Below, piece by piece: positions 20,447 to 30,404 of a stretch of DNA of 64,000 nt. Position 1 is the stretch's first letter. Every line of letters starts with the position of its first letter. The stretch is from Ignavibacteria bacterium (GTDB lineage Bacteria; Bacteroidota; Ignavibacteria; Kapaibacteriales; Kapaibacteriaceae), in the NCBI GenBank assembly GCA_016191145.1, contig JACPPD010000009.1:1-64000 (forward strand). The letters run 5' to 3'. The notes beneath the pieces were generated by a model. The model was not told the origin of the DNA. It searched no databases and saw nothing but the letters and a program-made list of their open reading frames with translations. The position numbers and the translations under genes are program-made.

Positions 20447-21719
20447 AGTCCATAAATACGATCTGCGCCTCACGGCGGAGCCATCGCGTGTTGTGATGCG
20501 CCCCTTTCAGCTAGCTCAGGAGCCAAGAGGGATGAATCCGTTTCAAACACGGAGGGCACGGAGAATTATCGACGCTGTGTTGCAAATGGATCCAGACAAA
20601 GCGCATCAACTGCTCCAGGAAGTTGGTATGGACTTCTCCAAACGCCACTGGCAGGCAAGCGCTGTGCACGTAGAGAGGTACAATCACCTTTCGCATATGA
20701 TTGGATTTTCAGACGACTTGACTCTTCAGCAGCGGGAATTAATTGGTGCATTCTTCTGCCACGAGTATTCCTACGCCGCCGCGGCTATCATGAATCCGTC
20801 GATAGTGCCTCATACAGATCAGTCGGGTCTGGGACCTCACGACCAGAGATTTGTGATGTCGCTAAGAACCGTTGGCGAAGGACATATTTCTTCGATCTCT
20901 TTTCGCGAAGGCATTCTTACAGCCGATAATGAACTGCGCTTACGCGATCAGCCGGCCCAAACTCTTGCAGCCGAGTCGGAAGAATTTGAAGAAGATGCTA
21001 AAGTCATCGCCCTTCGGCCAGACGCTGTTCCGATATCCGGCCTTGTGATTTTTCCCTTCACCAAGGCGCAGCGGAGCGGACTGGAGGATCTGCGTCTTGT
21101 TAAATTTGTTGACGATGATGGTGAAGCCACGTACTATGGAACCTACACGGCATTTTCGGGAGTAGGCATCCGTTCGGAGCTTCTGTCAACTAAAGACTTT
21201 ACAACATTTTCTCTCGAGCCACTCTCTGGACACTCAGCACAAAACAAAGGTATGGCGCTGTTTCCAAGGCGCATAAATGGTAGGTATGCTATGCTGACGC
21301 GTCCGGATGGCGAAAGCATTTACTATCAGGAATCCGACGACATCATGCAGTGGGACGGTGGTGAACTCATCATGTCGCCTAAATTCCCATGGGAACTCAT
21401 TCAAATCGGCAATTGCGGATCGCCCATAGAGCTTGACGAAGGATGGCTTTTGCTAACTCATGGCGTGGGCGCCATGCGCAAGTACTCCATTAGCGCAGCC
21501 TTGCTCGACAAAGACAATCCGCATAAAGTACTTGCTCGCCTCCCAGAACCCTTACTTTCTCCATCGGATGAAAACCGCGATGGATATGTCCCCAATGTTC
21601 TATACACATGCGGTGCATTGAAACACGGCGACCAACTCTTTCTACCCTATGGTATCGCCGACAGTTCTGTATCGTTTGCCATGGTTGATATCGGCAAACT
21701 TGTTGGGTCGATGGTATAA
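20439..21719 (+). CDS. GH130-like glycosidase/phosphorylase
   Basis: FFCHEYSYAAAAIMNPSIVPH…GLEDLRLVKFVDDDGEATYYGTYTAFSG…PPMW-like GNCGSPIELDEGWLLLTHGVGAMRKYSISAALLD; ATG at 20439 overlaps the GT stop. Confidence 0.8.
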   Translation: MIEVHKYDLRLTAEPSRVVMRPFQLAQEPRGMNPFQTRRARRIIDAVLQMDPDKAHQLLQEVGMDFSKRHWQASAVHVERYNHLSHMIGFSDDLTLQQRELIGAFFCHEYSYAAAAIMNPSIVPHTDQSGLGPHDQRFVMSLRTVGEGHISSISFREGILTADNELRLRDQPAQTLAAESEEFEEDAKVIALRPDAVPISGLVIFPFTKAQRSGLEDLRLVKFVDDDGEATYYGTYTAFSGVGIRSELLSTKDFTTFSLEPLSGHSAQNKGMALFPRRINGRYAMLTRPDGESIYYQESDDIMQWDGGELIMSPKFPWELIQIGNCGSPIELDEGWLLLTHGVGAMRKYSISAALLDKDNPHKVLARLPEPLLSPSDENRDGYVPNVLYTCGALKHGDQLFLPYGIADSSVSFAMVDIGKLVGSMV

Positions 21720-21765
21720 ATCACAATTCGATTTCAGTCAGACATTCACGCTAAATCAGTACGCC

Positions 21766-22632
21766 TCACTGGGAAGCCAGTCGCTTCAGCCGCATCGAAT
21801 CTGTTCTGAATCGGCTAAAGAATACTCCCAGCACATACACTCTAAGGATGTACCACCAAAAGCTGCGTTCTTTGAGCGATGAATCGATGTTCGACTCGAT
21901 TTGTTTGTGGAGCTCGGGGGTTTTACTCCAGTGGACGCCGGCTTTTTCGTGATGAATGGTATGATAACCATTGTTAAAAAGCAGATAGTTCAGAAAGCCT
22001 GTAAAGTTGCGGGAATGGTTGTACCTGCTCTCTTCGTCGGCATGCACATGCTGCACATAGTTAAATACGAGCACTGCAAAGAGTCCTACCTGCTGAGGAA
22101 TAATGATATACAAAATGGCTTTCTGCCAATCGATTAACAAGCCCCCTACGATCCAAATGGCGAGAGCAACATACTGCAGCAAGCTCAGGACAAATTTGCG
22201 TTTGTCTGTGTTTTGTAGTTTCATAAGATAATCGCGTATTGGCTTCTGCTGAAACCAGGAGCTGACGCTGGGGTAAATAAGTACGGTCCACCACGTATTC
22301 TGCTCGCTTACGCGATACGTAATGGTGTAATCCCCAGGCTTGTTGTTAAGTACGTGATGATTGAGGTTATGCGTCGGGATCCAGGCAAAGGCAGGGAATC
22401 CGTAAAACAAGGTTAGCCAATAATCAGTAAGAATGTTTAGCGTATTATTCCGCCAAATCGGGAGGTGGTTGTGATTGTGCGCTATAACGGTTACTGCAAC
22501 CGATAGGAACAAATAAGGGAACCACATTAGAGGGCTCCATGAATCAGTTAACCACTGAGCAAGAAAAAGTCCGGTCGTGCATACCATATATGCCAGGGTC
22601 CGAACATCAGCAGCATATCGCAACATAGGCAA
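21766..22632 (-). CDS. fatty acid desaturase family protein
   Basis: Histidine boxes HNHNHLPIW, HNLNHHVLNN, NNGYHTIHHEKAGVHWS. Confidence 0.85.
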   Translation of the reverse strand: MPMLRYAADVRTLAYMVCTTGLFLAQWLTDSWSPLMWFPYLFLSVAVTVIAHNHNHLPIWRNNTLNILTDYWLTLFYGFPAFAWIPTHNLNHHVLNNKPGDYTITYRVSEQNTWWTVLIYPSVSSWFQQKPIRDYLMKLQNTDKRKFVLSLLQYVALAIWIVGGLLIDWQKAILYIIIPQQVGLFAVLVFNYVQHVHADEESRYNHSRNFTGFLNYLLFNNGYHTIHHEKAGVHWSKTPELHKQIESNIDSSLKERSFWWYILRVYVLGVFFSRFRTDSMRLKRLASQ

Positions 22633-22692
22633 TAGGGTTCCGGATGTGTAACAACTTCGGGTGTAAAAATTACCACTTTATTTCAAAAAGAA

Positions 22693-23100
22693 TTAAAGCG
22701 ATTCTGACCGTGAATCAAATTGACTCCGGGATTGAATAATGTTTTCTCGATGTGTAACTGCCCACAGGTTCAGCTCGAGGATGGGTTTTGTAAGAGTAAT
22801 GCCGAGATCAGTCAGTTTGTACTCGACGCTTGGCGGTACCGTTGGGTAGACGGTTCGGGTTACTAAGCCATCGCGTTCAAGCCCCTTTAACGTCAGCGTA
22901 AGCATTCGCTGAGAGATCCCGTCAATCCTTCTGCGAAGTGCATTGAATCGCATGGGTCCGCTGTCCAACAAGGCAATTATGAAAATGCTCCACTTATCGC
23001 CGATCCGGTTTAGTACTTCGCGCACCGGACATTCATCCGGGTTGTGGGGAATTTGATCGGAGCAGTCATCGCTGCTCACCTTGGTGTTGTCTGGTAACAT
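22693..23100 (-). CDS. HxlR-family transcriptional regulator
   Basis: CPVREVLNRIGDKWSIFIIALL…MRFNALRRRIDGISQRMLTLTLKGLERDGLVTRTVYPTVPPSVEYKLTDLG. Confidence 0.95.
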   Translation of the reverse strand: MLPDNTKVSSDDCSDQIPHNPDECPVREVLNRIGDKWSIFIIALLDSGPMRFNALRRRIDGISQRMLTLTLKGLERDGLVTRTVYPTVPPSVEYKLTDLGITLTKPILELNLWAVTHRENIIQSRSQFDSRSESL

Positions 23101-23207
23101 TGTTGTGCCTTCTTGTGCCGTATTACAAAAGTAAATAATTTGCGCCTAGTTACAAACAAATACCTAGTATTTGTTGTTTATCAAACAACTTTTTGTAAGG
23201 TACTCTG

Positions 23208-23627
23208 ATGAGAATCCTCCTGATTATTGGACAGATTATCCTAGCCGGAATGTATGGAATGGCTGGATTTATGAAGTTCACAACCCCTTTCGACCAGCTA
23301 AGCGCAGCTATGCCATGGGCGCTCTCTGTTGGTGAGTTTATGACGCGTTTTATCGGCCTGGCTGAACTTCTTGGAGCCGTTGGTCTCGTCCTGCCCGGGC
23401 TCTTGCGCATTTCCCCGAAACTGGTGGGATATGCAGCCCTTGGTCTGATGGTAGTCCAGATACTGGCAATCCCCCTTCATCTTAGTCGCGGCGAATCTTC
23501 TGCGCTTATGTTGAATGTACCCCTGCTCTACATTTCAGTATTCGTGTTTTGGGGACGTACTTTCAGTGCTCCAATAGCTTCGAGATTCAGTGACATAAAA
23601 ACGTCGAGTCTTGCCGAATCTCGCTAG
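23208..23627 (+). CDS. DoxX-family membrane protein
   Basis: Four TM pattern with AGFMKFT…FIGLAELLGAVGLVLPG. Confidence 0.8.
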   Translation: MRILLIIGQIILAGMYGMAGFMKFTTPFDQLSAAMPWALSVGEFMTRFIGLAELLGAVGLVLPGLLRISPKLVGYAALGLMVVQILAIPLHLSRGESSALMLNVPLLYISVFVFWGRTFSAPIASRFSDIKTSSLAESR

Positions 23628-23665
23628 CATCGGATTAACGACATGCTAAATAATCTTAACGTGCA

Positions 23666-24973
23666 TTATATCCGGATCTCGCTGATGTTTCCCTTTACTG
23701 CATCGAGCATAGCATTGCGGAAAGTCTGCATCTCCCTGACTGTTGTATAGACGTTTGGTGTTACGCGTAGGCCATTGAATTCATCGTGTGCAATTCCTAC
23801 CGTAAATATCTTATGTTTCTTTAGTAACCAGTCGGCTAGCTTTCCATGGTCTACGCCGTTGACATGCACATTAACGAGAGCGCATTGGTTAGGGGGCTTT
23901 GCCACGTCGGTAAGAAACCAGACGTTGGGAAGCCCCTTAACATCATCCATCCACACTGAATGCAGGTATCGGAATCGGGCAGCCTTGCGTGCGAGACCTA
24001 CTGCAGTGTTGAACGCAATTGCGTCGGTTAAGGCATTGTGTACTGCAGCCGGATGTGTTCCAATTTCTTCATACTTGCGAATGTTAGCATCCATTTCTTT
24101 TGGTGCAGCCATGAGCGGCCATATGGATGGGATCAGATCTTTTTTAACGTAGAGCATACCGGTACCGATTGGTCCGCACAACCATTTGTGTAAGGACGTT
24201 GCGTAGACGTCGCAGCCAATGTCGGTCTGTTTGATCGGGAACTGCCCAAAGGCGTGGGCTCCGTCGATAATACTGACGATGTTGTTGTGTTTGGCAAGGT
24301 CGCAGATTTCCTTTACAGGCATGATCTGTCCTGTGAGAAAAACCACCTGCGAACAGTGGATGACCTTTGTTCTATCGGTGATTGCGTTCTGATATGCTTC
24401 GACAACTGCAGACGGATCGGTAATCGGTACTTTAATCTTAACTTTATTTATAACGATACCTTCGCGTCGTGCCCGCTGATCCCACGTTGCCAGCATACGC
24501 GGATAATCCTGAGTAGTGATTACCACTTCGTCTCCCGCCTTCAACGGAATCCCAAACTGAGCAGTCTGCAAAGATTCGCTTGCGTTTCGGGTGATGGCTA
24601 TTTCTTCTTTATCGGCGCCGAACATTGCTGCAAGTCCCTCGCGCACGGATTCGATGCGGGGTTCCTGAATCTGCCACATTACGTATGCGGGGAGCTGATT
24701 GGCCTCTTCGGTGAGCCGACGCAATGCATCCTGAACCATACGCGGGCTTGGCGAAACGCCTCCGTTGTTTAAATTGATTGTTGTTCTATCCACATTGAAG
24801 GCCTGCTGTACAGTTAGCCAGTAGTCTTCATCGAAGGCATCGGCATCAGGGTTTCCCTGTCCCTCGATAGCTGAAAGGGTATCGATCGATTTGGTAAGAC
24901 GATGGTTCCCAAAGGCAAGCGTCGAGAGGGCGCTTCCCGTCATAAGCGTGCTAAGAATTTTTCTTCTGTTCAT
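23666..24973 (-). CDS. class V aminotransferase (PLP-dependent), exported-like N-terminus
   Basis: ITRNASESLQTAQFGIPLKAGDEVVITTQDYP…SIIDGAHAFGQFPI…DVYATSLHKWLCGPIGTGMLYVKK. Confidence 0.88.
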   Translation of the reverse strand: MNRRKILSTLMTGSALSTLAFGNHRLTKSIDTLSAIEGQGNPDADAFDEDYWLTVQQAFNVDRTTINLNNGGVSPSPRMVQDALRRLTEEANQLPAYVMWQIQEPRIESVREGLAAMFGADKEEIAITRNASESLQTAQFGIPLKAGDEVVITTQDYPRMLATWDQRARREGIVINKVKIKVPITDPSAVVEAYQNAITDRTKVIHCSQVVFLTGQIMPVKEICDLAKHNNIVSIIDGAHAFGQFPIKQTDIGCDVYATSLHKWLCGPIGTGMLYVKKDLIPSIWPLMAAPKEMDANIRKYEEIGTHPAAVHNALTDAIAFNTAVGLARKAARFRYLHSVWMDDVKGLPNVWFLTDVAKPPNQCALVNVHVNGVDHGKLADWLLKKHKIFTVGIAHDEFNGLRVTPNVYTTVREMQTFRNAMLDAVKGNISEIRI

Positions 24974-24984
24974 CGTCTTCTTCC

Positions 24985-25590
24985 CTACTTCCTTCGGTGG
25001 AGTTCGATAAGAACGGACATCACTTCGTTTATCAGCAGATCTACTTTTTGCAATGTACGATTCAACTCCTTCTCTACACGAAGGATTTCAGCCTGTGCTA
25101 TCAGCAACTTACATAATGAGGTTGCCCTGTTGCACCAATCTAACGAAGCTGTTATGTGTCCACCTTGAAGAAGCGTTCTGGCATGCGAAAGAGCGAACTC
25201 AATGAGTTCGACGTTACTTAACCAGAATGGATCTGTATCGGATTGCTTCGGAACTTTCTTAGACGAACCTTGATGCGAGGTTGTTTTGCGATCGGACTCT
25301 TCGGCAAGGGCTGTCGCTTTGCTGAATGCATCGTGTGCCTTTTCAAAATGTCCTTCAGCAAGAAGGATAATTCCAAGCCCGTTGAGGGCGTGCATCTCAA
25401 GAGAAGGATTACCAATCTGTTTCGAGGCAGCCTCGGCACGCTCAAATGCATCACGCGCGGAAACCAAATCACCGTTTGAATGTGCTAGGTTTCCCCGTGC
25501 CAATAGATCAACAATTTCATTGTGTGCGTTCAGACCCCCAGTCCTCCAGATAGCTGTGCAAAATAGGGAATGGCATTTTGTAGTATCTCA
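24985..25590 (-). pseudogene. TPR-repeat protein remnant, frameshifted
   Basis: TPR-like NPSLEMHALNGLGIILLAEGHFEKAHDAFSKATALAEE; upstream ILQNAIPYFAQLSGGLG in another frame, switching near a GGGGG run (~25536-25545). Confidence 0.55.
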
Positions 25591-25607
25591 GTTTGACATC
25601 AAGACCT

Positions 25608-25677
25608 TGCCGGGAGGCATATGCTGCCGGGTAAGATGCCGGGAGGCTTATGCTGCCGGGTAAGATGCCGGGTAAGG
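25608..25677 (+). repeat. tandem repeat array A, 29-bp unit, ~2.4 copies
   Basis: TGCCGGGAGGCATATGCTGCCGGGTAAGA repeated. Confidence 0.9.
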
Positions 25678-25768
25678 TTCAACAAAAGATGTTTTAGTTG
25701 TTGTATTTCAATCCATTACCATTTCAGTCCCAGATGAGCATCGAACGGAGGCACTACCTGGTATTTGG

Positions 25769-27649
25769 ATGTTGAGGTTTCAAAATTGGTTATTCGTAAT
25801 TTTTGAGCTTATGCAATTACGGCAAGTATCAGACTTTCTTATTGTTAGCATCAGCGTCCTGCTAATTCAATTGGTCACTTTATCAGGAGCGTCCGCTAAC
25901 GCTCAGACACCACAGCAAAGACCGTATGCGGGGATCGTCAATGGCGATACAATCTGGCTCGACGATTTTTCGAGAGAGGTTGGTAGAAAGGCGGAATTGT
26001 ACGAGACAGTGGGCTCGATGAATCCAAGTGACATCATGGAGCAGACGTGGAACGAGATCGTAATGGCAGTTCTTCTGCGCCAGCGGGCACAAACTGCAGG
26101 ACTCACTCCTACACCTGCTGAAATCGACTCAGTCTTGCTCAGTGCCACACCGGATTTTGTGATGCGTGGAGTTGTTGATGATAAGGGGCGATTTGACAAA
26201 CCATTACTTCTTGCAATGGCATTGAATCCCGACTCACTTGTGGAAGCTCGCGGACAGAAATTAACGGCGCAGCAGCGCACAGAACAGGCAGGACAGCTCA
26301 AGGCATCGATGTCTGAATTACGCAGCAAGGTAGGCCACCAGTTGATGCTGAAACGTCTGAAAGATAAGGTCACTGATACGCTGGTTGTCGACACTACAGC
26401 GCTGCGAAAAAGATATCAAGAGACTTCAACCACAGCTCTTGTCGATTTGTTGTACTTCCCGTGTCCCAACATTACACAAGAACCAACGCGCCCAGAACTC
26501 GAAGCCTACTTCGAGTCACACTCACCCAACTACACAACAACCACTGAGATGCGCCGGATGGCCATGTTAACCTGGCCATTAGTTGCTGCACCCGTGGATT
26601 CGAATCTGTTTCTTGCTAATATAAAGGCCTGGATAGAATTGCTGAACAAGGCTAAATCTGCACACGAGACCGACTCCGTGTGGAATGAAGTCGCTTCGAC
26701 AATTGCTTCGGGCTCAACAACTCTTCATCCCGATTCAGCAACTCATAAACAATTTTACGAAGCATGCCAGGGGAAGAAGAAAGGCACTGCCGTTGGTCCG
26801 TTTATCCTGTCATCTGGGGTTCATGTGTTGCTGGTTGACAGTGTTTTTTCAGAGAAGGGGAAGAAAGGAAAACGCATTGCCATTCGTGTTGCCATTACCG
26901 ACATTCCACCGAGCAAGGAAACCGTCGACAGCACGCTACGCGAAGTGGAAGTGGCTGTAGATATGTACGATAGAGGTACAGTGTTGAACGAGCTTGCAAC
27001 AAAGTTTCACAAACAGATAGTATTCACTCCGTTTTTCAATTCTGATACAAAAATTTATGATTCGTATCGCCTGGTCGACGTTGCATTTCAAGCGCATGTG
27101 AGAGCGGCTACAGAACCTGTCGATGCTTCGGCACTCGGAATTGTATTTGGAGTTGTTACCGACAGCATACCTCCCGGACCTCTGCCACTCGATGCCGCTG
27201 TTGCTAGTGTTAAGGCCGACATGCAGCGAGAATTAGCGTGCAAGTCCATTGAATCTGTTGTTAAAGGGTATGCCGGAATTGTAGCTGTTCTCGAAGACGG
27301 TCGCATGCTTGTCCCGGAGCCACCCAAAGGCGCTACTATTCTTCGCGATGTTACAATAACGATGGATGGACTGATCGGTGAATCAATTGTTGATCCGCTT
27401 GCAGCCAGCGTGATTTGCGGATCGGCAACTTCTGGTTTGATGAATGCATTCAGAGGAGATGTGGGCTGGTACGTTGTAAACGTAAAATCGGTTAGTAAAG
27501 CCAGAGATGAAGAATTTCCGATGTTCATGAAGGCAAACGGACAAGGCCTTGTCGATGAACAGCGATCTGCATATTGGGAAGTGTGGAAATCAACATTGAT
27601 TAAACAGAGCGTTATTGAAGACCGACGCTGGATGTACTTCCGTTACTAA
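25769..27649 (+). CDS. SurA/PpiC-like periplasmic peptidyl-prolyl isomerase/chaperone
   Basis: N-terminal signal; NGDTIWLDDFSREVGR…TWNEIVMAVLLRQRAQTAGLTPTPAEIDSVL SurA_N-like; PpiC-like central region. Confidence 0.65.
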   Translation: MLRFQNWLFVIFELMQLRQVSDFLIVSISVLLIQLVTLSGASANAQTPQQRPYAGIVNGDTIWLDDFSREVGRKAELYETVGSMNPSDIMEQTWNEIVMAVLLRQRAQTAGLTPTPAEIDSVLLSATPDFVMRGVVDDKGRFDKPLLLAMALNPDSLVEARGQKLTAQQRTEQAGQLKASMSELRSKVGHQLMLKRLKDKVTDTLVVDTTALRKRYQETSTTALVDLLYFPCPNITQEPTRPELEAYFESHSPNYTTTTEMRRMAMLTWPLVAAPVDSNLFLANIKAWIELLNKAKSAHETDSVWNEVASTIASGSTTLHPDSATHKQFYEACQGKKKGTAVGPFILSSGVHVLLVDSVFSEKGKKGKRIAIRVAITDIPPSKETVDSTLREVEVAVDMYDRGTVLNELATKFHKQIVFTPFFNSDTKIYDSYRLVDVAFQAHVRAATEPVDASALGIVFGVVTDSIPPGPLPLDAAVASVKADMQRELACKSIESVVKGYAGIVAVLEDGRMLVPEPPKGATILRDVTITMDGLIGESIVDPLAASVICGSATSGLMNAFRGDVGWYVVNVKSVSKARDEEFPMFMKANGQGLVDEQRSAYWEVWKSTLIKQSVIEDRRWMYFRY

Positions 27650-27658
27650 TCGTTCGCT

Positions 27659-28870
27659 CTATCGAGGCAACTCAAGTCCTTTTGTTTCGCGCGCAAAAGC
27701 GAGTGTAATTAGGCCGACGAAATATGCCGAACCAAAAATCAGGATAGCTTGTCCGAAGCCCCCTATCCATGTTATCAGCAACCCGGCAAACAACACTGCT
27801 GCTGTGGTGGCAAGCCGCCCAACGTTGAAGCATACACCCGTTGCTACGCCGCGGATCAAGGTGGGAAACAGTTCCGGTACATAACCAACAAGAACGCCTT
27901 GATTTAAACCAATAAATAAACTTAGGATGAACGTAAGTGAAAACAAAACGGTGCCTACCGGAACTGTAAGTGCGAAGAGAATCGCCGTTAGAATGATGCA
28001 GCCCAGGTAACCTACAACTGCGGCGCCGCGCCTGCCCAGCCATTCTGCAAGCGGTCCGCTCAGAAAGCCCCCTGACACACTCCCCAACCCAAGCATGATG
28101 GTTGTAAGTGCTCGGTTTTTTTGTGCATCGGCTGGAATTCCTACCGATCCCACAAATGTTGGCATCCAAACGAAGACAGCCCACAATCCAACAAGCATTG
28201 ATCCAAACAGAAGAATGCCTGTAATGAGATCGGGTCTGAACTGTTGTTCAAAAATCCTTTCACGAGCCAGATTGTGCTGCTTGTGTTGCTTCTCACTTAA
28301 TGCCCACCACTCACTTTCGGGAACTAACGTCAGAACTCCCAGTGCAAGAATCACCGTCGATCCACCGATCAAGTATGCAGTTCTCCATTCCGGAATCATC
28401 GTTGCAATTAATCCGCTGACGATGAGACCAAAAGGGAATGAGTTTGCAATAATGCCAGTCATCCTGGCTCGGCCGCTGCGAGCCCATGCTTCGGCAACCA
28501 TCACTGCCGAAATCAGAAGGATACTGCCAGCACCCGCTCCGGAGAGAAACCGGATGATGACAAGTGCGCCGACAGACGTGACCAGTGATGTTCCCACAAT
28601 TCCAAGTGTGCATACCAGGACGCTCGTAAACAGTGCCATGCGTCGGCCAATTCTATCGCTAAGCGTCCCAATCACCACTGCGCCAACTGCCCAACCAAAT
28701 AAAAACGATGCACCTGCTGCAGCCCCAACACCGGCAACGTCGGCCTGTGCATTGGATCCCGTAAGATCAAATACAACCGACGGGAGATAGGCGCTGAACA
28801 GCGAGGCAGCGATGCCTGCGCTAACCGTTGCCAGATAGCAGATTGTAAATAGTGTTGTTCGATTGTGCAT
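27659..28870 (-). CDS. MFS transporter
   Basis: 12-TM pattern; GTLSDRIGRRMAL motif A. Confidence 0.9.
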   Translation of the reverse strand: MHNRTTLFTICYLATVSAGIAASLFSAYLPSVVFDLTGSNAQADVAGVGAAAGASFLFGWAVGAVVIGTLSDRIGRRMALFTSVLVCTLGIVGTSLVTSVGALVIIRFLSGAGAGSILLISAVMVAEAWARSGRARMTGIIANSFPFGLIVSGLIATMIPEWRTAYLIGGSTVILALGVLTLVPESEWWALSEKQHKQHNLARERIFEQQFRPDLITGILLFGSMLVGLWAVFVWMPTFVGSVGIPADAQKNRALTTIMLGLGSVSGGFLSGPLAEWLGRRGAAVVGYLGCIILTAILFALTVPVGTVLFSLTFILSLFIGLNQGVLVGYVPELFPTLIRGVATGVCFNVGRLATTAAVLFAGLLITWIGGFGQAILIFGSAYFVGLITLAFARETKGLELPR

Positions 28871-28904
28871 GAACAAAAATAGACTAACGTATTTTTGATG
28901 AACC

Positions 28905-29072
28905 ATGAACGTGGTGGCTGCATACGCAGCCCTAATAGGGAAGCAGGTGTGACTCCTGCACGGTTGCGCCGCCGTAGTGGCTGACAATTCATCCGAGCAT
29001 ACGCACCCACTGGTTGTACCGGGAAGGGGGATGGAACGAACGAAGCCTGAGTCGGAAGACCTGCCACGATTC
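28905..29072 (+). ncRNA. cobalamin riboswitch (candidate)
   Basis: AATAGGGAAGCAGGTGTGACTCCTGCACGGTTGCGCCGCCGT core, CCCACTGGTTGTACCGGGAAGGGGG, and 3' box AAGCCTGAGTCGGAAGACCTGCC typical of B12 riboswitches. Confidence 0.85.
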
Positions 29073-29141
29073 GCATTTTCCACCATGCGGCATCATAAAG
29101 CCGCAGTGCCGCGCATAACGGCAACATACCGGAGTTTAGTG

Positions 29142-30404
29142 ATGAGATTGTTTCTTGCTTTAGCAGTCCTTGTTGTGACTGCTTTGAACGGATTTGGTCA
29201 GCAAATCCTCCCAACCAAACCTCAGCCTGTAACAGTGTTTCTGTCAGGTGAGGAAGTACATGTGCTAACTGCGCAAACGGACAGGAATTTTGATGGTATT
29301 CAAAACGAAGCAGACGGAGATAGTCCGGCTTCGTGGGCAACGTATGACAGATCAACGCTTACGTTAAAGATAGAAACAGAATTCCCTTGGGCTTTTGTTG
29401 TTGCCGGGCGCATTGGATTTAGCACTGTTTCTTCAAGGATGTATATCGGTGTTGGCGATAGCGTATTGATTTTTTCGCTGGGCGATCACCAACAGTTGGG
29501 CATTCTCGACACTACTCGCGCTTATGCCGTTTCTGTTAGCGGAGACGGACAACGAACCTATCTCAGCAGACGCCCAACATTTAACGAGCCCGGATATGTT
29601 GATCAGGTTACTCCCGGCTCACCTTCGCCAATTAGGCTTGATGCCGGCATAAACCCGCAGATGACGAAGACGTACCGCACATCAGACAATGGTGTTGGAC
29701 TCGCAATTGTATGCGAAGGGGTTTTCGGTCAGGCAAACGGTACCATTGAAATATGGGCACCTGGGGCAACTGGGTATGAACGCACAACAATTGGCGTAGG
29801 AGACACGCCTAATTACATCGTGGTTGACGGCGACGCAGCCTACGTTGTTGTTAATGGCTCACACACTATTGTTAAAATAAATCTTCTTACTAAGTCTGCT
29901 GTTGATACATTCCAAACGGAAACCACAGGTTACGAAGGTCCACGAGAAGCTGTAATTAGCGGTGATTACATCTATGTCACAACATTCGCGGGTGACGTTC
30001 GGATTTTCGACAAGAACACCGGGATGCGCCTGGTTTCAGTTGACGTGGACGCAAAGCCAGAAGGTCTGGCTCTTATTAACGAAAAACTCTTCGTTACAAG
30101 AACTTTTCAGGCTGATAATTATGATTCACACAGCGGCGTTCTTGTGTACACCCTGGACCAGGTGCTGTCTGTAGCAGAAACCGCAGCGAAGAGCGGAAGT
30201 TCTAGGGCAATCTTCGCCGTCGATGAAACAATCAGACTCCCGATGTTCCAGGGATCTGCGGCGCTCAGCGTTTACGACATCAGTGGAAATCGGGGCGAAA
30301 TCGCACTCATTGATTTTGAGTCCATGAATGTGGATCTAAGCCATCTACCAAGCGGCACATACATCATCACCGATGGCAGGAAGAGCATCGTGGTTGGCAA
30401 ATAG
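29142..30404 (+). CDS. secreted YncE-like beta-propeller protein with T9SS-type C-terminal domain, downstream of cobalamin riboswitch
   Basis: Signal peptide MRLFLALAVLVVTALNGFGQ; repeated beta-propeller-like blades (DYIYVTTFAGDVRIFDKNTGMRLVSVDVDAKPEGLAL); C-terminus LSVYDISGNRG…[22 protein letters not shown]. Confidence 0.78.
   Translation: MRLFLALAVLVVTALNGFGQQILPTKPQPVTVFLSGEEVHVLTAQTDRNFDGIQNEADGDSPASWATYDRSTLTLKIETEFPWAFVVAGRIGFSTVSSRMYIGVGDSVLIFSLGDHQQLGILDTTRAYAVSVSGDGQRTYLSRRPTFNEPGYVDQVTPGSPSPIRLDAGINPQMTKTYRTSDNGVGLAIVCEGVFGQANGTIEIWAPGATGYERTTIGVGDTPNYIVVDGDAAYVVVNGSHTIVKINLLTKSAVDTFQTETTGYEGPREAVISGDYIYVTTFAGDVRIFDKNTGMRLVSVDVDAKPEGLALINEKLFVTRTFQADNYDSHSGVLVYTLDQVLSVAETAAKSGSSRAIFAVDETIRLPMFQGSAALSVYDISGNRGEIALIDFESMNVDLSHLPSGTYIITDGRKSIVVGK

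Noticed and set aside
27659-28870. MFS gene as the cobalamin-regulated target
   Set aside because: The riboswitch candidate is on the + strand, pointing away from this minus-strand gene
28977-29141. N-terminal extension of the beta-propeller ORF from the M at 28977
   Set aside because: Overlaps the riboswitch candidate; the M at 29142 directly precedes a normal signal peptide
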